Source: Candidatus Eiseniibacteriota bacterium (GTDB taxonomy: Bacteria; JAFGKV01). From it: a stretch of DNA of 8,765 nucleotides. Position numbers and translations under genes: made by a program. Location of the stretch: positions 1-8,765 of the forward strand of contig JALOPK010000239.1 of assembly GCA_025453925.1 (NCBI GenBank). Reading direction: 5' to 3'. The notes beneath the pieces are model-generated. The model ran no database searches, was not told where the DNA came from, and saw only the letters and a list, made by a program, of their open reading frames with translations. Shown here in pieces: positions 6,312 through 8,765 of the stretch. Numbering within the stretch: position 1 is the stretch's first letter; each line of letters opens with the position of its first letter.

Positions 6312-7483
6312 CGGTACGAGACGTACGGCTTCAAATCCACGTCGCCGCGGAAGACATTCATGCCGTCGACATCAACCCGGATATGGGCTCGCGCGGGCCG
6401 AGCGCGAAGCTCCATCGAACCGCGGGGCCTGATCTCGGTGGTGAACCTGTGCCGCTCGGCCACGCTGCCCGTAGAGATCCATCCCCTCAGACCGCCCACG
6501 GAGACAAGCCGGTAGTCGCCGTGCTCCGCAAGCACGATGATGAAGGGTGACCCCTTCACCACAACTGCGCCGGCCGATGGCGACCCCGCTCGGGGGTACT
6601 GAAGCAGAGACACCCGCTCGACGACGAGCGAGTACTGCGGATCCTGCGCGGAGAAGTCGATGGCGATGTCAGCGTATTTCGTTTCGTCGCAGCGGAACTG
6701 GACACGCGGGTAATAGCTCGACGTATCGACGAAGGCATCGAATCGGGCGCCCGGCCAGGGTTTGTAGGTCTGCGCGGCCGTCAGCGAGGTCTTCTCGTGC
6801 TCCAGAAGGGTGCTCGCGCGGCCCATGTGCTCCTTCAGTCGCTCCCGGACTGAGGGCATGAGGGATCCATCGCCGCAGAGCGCCAGGACCTCCCGGAGCG
6901 GAGCGCTGCGCTCTTCGGCGGTCTCCCCCCGGGCGGCAGCGCTCAGCAATGCACCGCACAAGGCGCCCCGGGTTTCCGCGCGACCGCCATCCGTCCGCAC
7001 AGCATAGCGAAGGGCCTCCGCGGCGTCGCCCCACTCCGCCGCTTCGCCCAGGGATCCCGCAGCCGACAGAATGGAATCAGCCCGGGCGGTCAGCCGCGCC
7101 CAGATCTGCCGACGATCCGCGGGCACGAAGCCTTCGGGCTGGGCGACGGCGTCCAGGAGTTCCACACCGAACGCCGGAGCGGGCACCCGATCCGCGTAGG
7201 CAACAAGCCGCTCCCAGGCGACACCGTGACCATTCTCGGCCCGGAGCACAGCATACCAGGCCTCTGCCGCATCTCCCGTGCGGCCCATGCCGTCCAGTGC
7301 CTGTGCCCGGGCCGCAAGGCATTCCAAGCGCCCGGGTGTCTCCACCAGGCACTCCTCCGCCTTCCGGAGCGCATCCTCGATCCGGCCCTCGGCGAGCATG
7401 CCGTCCAGCTTCCCCGTGCCGTGACCGCAGGCCGCAACTGCCGCAACGAGCGCCCACATCCCCTTCAAGTATCCGTCTCGCAT
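6299..7483 (-). CDS. Lipoprotein with TPR-like N-terminal region and beta-rich C-terminal region
   Basis: A 394-residue predicted lipoprotein of unknown function. The ATG at 7483 is preceded by an excellent Shine-Dalgarno (GAGGAGGAG, 7486-7494); the frame stays open upstream but only inside tdk. The signal KGMWALVAAVAAC has lipobox VAAC with Cys19 followed by Gly, compatible with outer-membrane sorting. Residues 25-230 are Ala/Glu-rich helices with TPR-like pairs, for example GRIEDALRKAEECLVETPG and GDAAEAWYAVLRAENG. From about 250 the protein turns beta-rich: FRCDETKYADIAIDFSAQ, then HGDYRLVSVGGLRGWISTG (321-339), which resembles a bacterial SH3 strand pattern, and a final segment AHIRVDVDGMNVFRG reminiscent of PEGA-type domains, ending in Phe. 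It overlaps tdk by 19 bases and the sulfatase-fold gene by 13. A scaffold role at the envelope is inference from TPR content only. Confidence 0.85.
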   Translation of the reverse strand: MRDGYLKGMWALVAAVAACGHGTGKLDGMLAEGRIEDALRKAEECLVETPGRLECLAARAQALDGMGRTGDAAEAWYAVLRAENGHGVAWERLVAYADRVPAPAFGVELLDAVAQPEGFVPADRRQIWARLTARADSILSAAGSLGEAAEWGDAAEALRYAVRTDGGRAETRGALCGALLSAAARGETAEERSAPLREVLALCGDGSLMPSVRERLKEHMGRASTLLEHEKTSLTAAQTYKPWPGARFDAFVDTSSYYPRVQFRCDETKYADIAIDFSAQDPQYSLVVERVSLLQYPRAGSPSAGAVVVKGSPFIIVLAEHGDYRLVSVGGLRGWISTGSVAERHRFTTEIRPRGSMELRARPARAHIRVDVDGMNVFRGDVDLKPYVSYRWSF

Positions 7484-8070
7484 CGCTCCTCCTCGGGTGG
7501 GGTTACCCATGGTCTGAAGCACTTCCGGCACCGTGGTTCGTATGCGGTGTCTGCGCCCACCAGCACTCGCTCCCGGCTGGAAACGAGCCGCTGGGATCGG
7601 TTCGCGGGCGCGCCGCAGCACACGCATACCGCCATCGTCTTGGTGATCGACTCCGCGACCGCAAGGAGCTGGGGAATCGGTTCGAACGGTCGGCCGAGGT
7701 AATCCTGGTCGAGCCCGGCCACGATGACCCGTGCGCCGCGATTCGCGAGTTCTTCGCATACTTCGACGAGTGAGAGATCGAAGAACTGGGCCTCATCGAT
7801 CCCCACTACCTGGGTATCGGGCTCGACGAGCGAGAGGATGTCGGCGGGCCTGGCCACCAGCGCACTCGGCACGCGATTCCGGTCATGGGAGACGATATGG
7901 TCCGAGGAGAATCTCGTGTCGGTTGCCGGCTTGAAGGCCTGCACCTTCTGACGGGCAATGACCGCACGCTTGAGACGCCGGATCAGCTCCTCGCTCTTTC
8001 CGCTGAACATGCTGCCGCAGATCACCTCCACCCAGCCGTACCCGCTGGGCGGACGGAACATGTCAGCCAT
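7465..8070 (-). CDS. tdk: Thymidine kinase, type II (TK1-like)
   Basis: A 201-residue cytosolic salvage enzyme that phosphorylates thymidine to dTMP using ATP. Family features are all present: P-loop GSMFSGKS (19-26), DEAQFF (92-97) with catalytic Glu93, the GLDQDYLGRPF segment (119-129), and a zinc site from Cys149/Cys152 and Cys181/Cys184 around the nucleoside-binding lasso. I chose the ATG at 8070 because it makes the 8-base overlap ATGGCTGA with the hpt stop and starts the conserved part about a dozen residues in; the frame continues 30 residues upstream into hpt with unrelated sequence. There is no strong Shine-Dalgarno (CAGG only), consistent with translation coupled to hpt. The last 15 or so residues, with PPEEERCETD, are acidic and poorly conserved. 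The gene ends 19 bases inside the next lipoprotein gene. Confidence 0.96.
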   Translation of the reverse strand: MADMFRPPSGYGWVEVICGSMFSGKSEELIRRLKRAVIARQKVQAFKPATDTRFSSDHIVSHDRNRVPSALVARPADILSLVEPDTQVVGIDEAQFFDLSLVEVCEELANRGARVIVAGLDQDYLGRPFEPIPQLLAVAESITKTMAVCVCCGAPANRSQRLVSSRERVLVGADTAYEPRCRKCFRPWVTPPEEERCETDT

Positions 8071-8605
8071 TGGCGTAGACCTGTTCCTTGAGCACGCAGA
8101 TATCCGGCAGATTGCGGTACTTCTCCGCGTAGTCGAGGCCATACCCCACCACGAACTCATTGGGAATCTCGATTCCCACGTAGTCGAGATGCACCTCGAG
8201 CTTCCGCCGCGACGGCTTGTTGAGCAGCGTGCAGGCCGCCAGCGAACGCGGTTCCCTGACGTGCAGCAGGTCCTTCAGGTAACCGAGAGTCAACCCGGTG
8301 TCGACGATGTCTTCAACGATGATCACATCGCGGCCCTGGATGTTCTGTGAGAGATCCTGGGTGATCTTGACGATTCCGGTCGACTGTCGAGACGTTCCGT
8401 AGCTCGATATCGCCATGAAGTCCATGGTGAGGGGCAGTGGTACGCTCCGCGCCAGATCCGCCAGGAAGACCACGGCTCCCTTCAGGATGCCGACGAGATA
8501 CGGCTCGCGCCCCTGGTAGTCTCGCGCGATCTCCTGCCCCAGCCTCTGGACGGTCTCGGCGATCCGGTCAGCTCCGATGAGGACGCGGTCGATGTCGCCG
8601 GTCAT
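8063..8605 (-). CDS. hpt: Hypoxanthine phosphoribosyltransferase
   Basis: A 180-residue cytosolic enzyme (E. coli Hpt has 178) that joins hypoxanthine or guanine to PRPP to form IMP or GMP. Seen in order: the LKG loop (41-43), the flexible-loop SSYG (67-70), the PRPP-binding VEDIVDTGLTL (97-107), KPSRRK (130-135), and VGIEIPNEFVVGYGLDYAE with YRNLP (143-166) that forms the purine pocket. The ATG at 8605 shares one base with the TGA of the carbamate kinase (TGATG); a GTG three bases earlier is possible. The Shine-Dalgarno GAGGG (8613-8617) is seven bases away but lies in a hairpin. No TilS (tRNA lysidine synthase) or FtsH gene, the common hpt neighbours, is seen; here its partner is tdk, another salvage enzyme. 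Confidence 0.96.
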   Translation of the reverse strand: MTGDIDRVLIGADRIAETVQRLGQEIARDYQGREPYLVGILKGAVVFLADLARSVPLPLTMDFMAISSYGTSRQSTGIVKITQDLSQNIQGRDVIIVEDIVDTGLTLGYLKDLLHVREPRSLAACTLLNKPSRRKLEVHLDYVGIEIPNEFVVGYGLDYAEKYRNLPDICVLKEQVYANG

Positions 8606-8765
8606 CACGCAACCCTCGGGTTGCCCGGCACGATGTGGGTCCCGACTCCCGGGTCAAATGCGTTGTCGACAAGATCCGGCGACGTGATGACGACTTCCTT
8701 GCCGCCGCCGGCGAGGAACTGCAGCGCCGCTTCGATCTTTGGACCCATGCTGCCCGGCGGGAACT
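8605..8765 (-). CDS. arcC: Carbamate kinase, C-terminal part
   Basis: Only the last 52 residues are present; the start lies beyond the right edge. Carbamate kinase transfers phosphate between carbamoyl phosphate and ADP, commonly making ATP at the end of arginine deiminase or purine/allantoin breakdown. The visible part matches the family's C-terminus: PGSMGPKIEAALQF, then GGKEVVITSPD and GVGTHIV; the SMGPK(I/V)EAA segment is near-diagnostic. Its stop overlaps the hpt start by one base, so it is the most upstream visible gene of this operon. Related amino-acid kinases (acetylglutamate, UMP kinase) lack that segment in this place. Whether arginine-pathway genes lie beyond the edge cannot be seen. 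Confidence 0.9.
   Translation of the reverse strand, partial: FPPGSMGPKIEAALQFLAGGGKEVVITSPDLVDNAFDPGVGTHIVPGNPRVA
8609..8624 (-). promoter_or_regulatory. Hairpin enclosing the hpt Shine-Dalgarno
   Basis: On the minus strand GCAACC and GGTTGC form a perfect six-pair stem around CGAG (8609-8624), ending three bases before the hpt ATG at 8605. The Shine-Dalgarno GAGGG (8613-8617) lies in its loop and 3' arm. In a free mRNA this would hide the ribosome site, while ribosomes finishing the carbamate kinase frame would melt it, favouring coupled translation. The codons are also coding for the end of the kinase. Confidence 0.45.

Noticed and set aside
7484-7759. 92-residue N-terminal extension of the TPR-like lipoprotein
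   Set aside because: It would run inside tdk in another frame, and the strong Shine-Dalgarno plus signal peptide place the start at 7483.
6949-7773. 274-residue plus-strand open frame opposite tdk and the TPR-like lipoprotein
   Set aside because: It is antisense to thymidine kinase motifs and rich in Arg/Pro, so it is a GC shadow.
8071-8160. 30-residue N-terminal extension of thymidine kinase
   Set aside because: It overlaps the conserved end of hpt and does not resemble thymidine kinases; ATG at 8070 fits the family length.

Overview
The window is high-GC, densely packed bacterial DNA with no RNA genes, CRISPR array, insertion sequence or phage gene. Several proteins are exported lipoproteins, and one very large secreted protein ends in a Por/FlgD-like C-terminal domain of the sort common in the Bacteroidetes/FCB group and in poorly cultured high-GC lineages such as Eisenbacteria or Krumholzibacteria. 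That points to a diderm from such a lineage. The taxon is inferred from protein style only.

Layout. The plus strand (1-1451) carries the end of cysD and a complete cysN, the two subunits of ATP sulfurylase for sulfate assimilation. A strong GC-rich hairpin (1463-1495) then separates them from everything else, which lies on the minus strand and converges on it. Read in its own direction (from 8765 down), the minus strand begins with the end of a carbamate kinase, then hypoxanthine phosphoribosyltransferase (hpt), thymidine kinase (tdk), a TPR-like lipoprotein and a sulfatase-fold lipoprotein that is broken by a one-base frameshift. These five genes overlap one another by 1, 8, 19 and 13 bases, so they look like one translationally coupled operon joining nucleotide salvage to envelope proteins. 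After a 130-base gap come a small predicted beta-sandwich lipoprotein and, overlapping it by 7 bases, a 920-residue secreted protein with a glycoside-hydrolase-like region and accessory domains. The gap holds a weak hairpin, a sigma70-like promoter and a near-perfect 24-base dyad over the -35 region, so the last two genes are probably a separately controlled unit.

How the genes may work together. CysD/CysN form one enzyme. Hpt and Tdk are both salvage enzymes. The three lipoproteins and the large secreted protein would act at or outside the cell envelope, and the last two could form a surface carbohydrate-processing pair. That is inference, because no substrate is visible. No gene-free stretch exceeds about 130 bases. 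No dramatic new system is evident. The most interesting parts are the uncharacterised lipoprotein/secreted-protein pair with its operator-like dyad, and the frameshifted sulfatase-fold gene that lacks the formylglycine motif.
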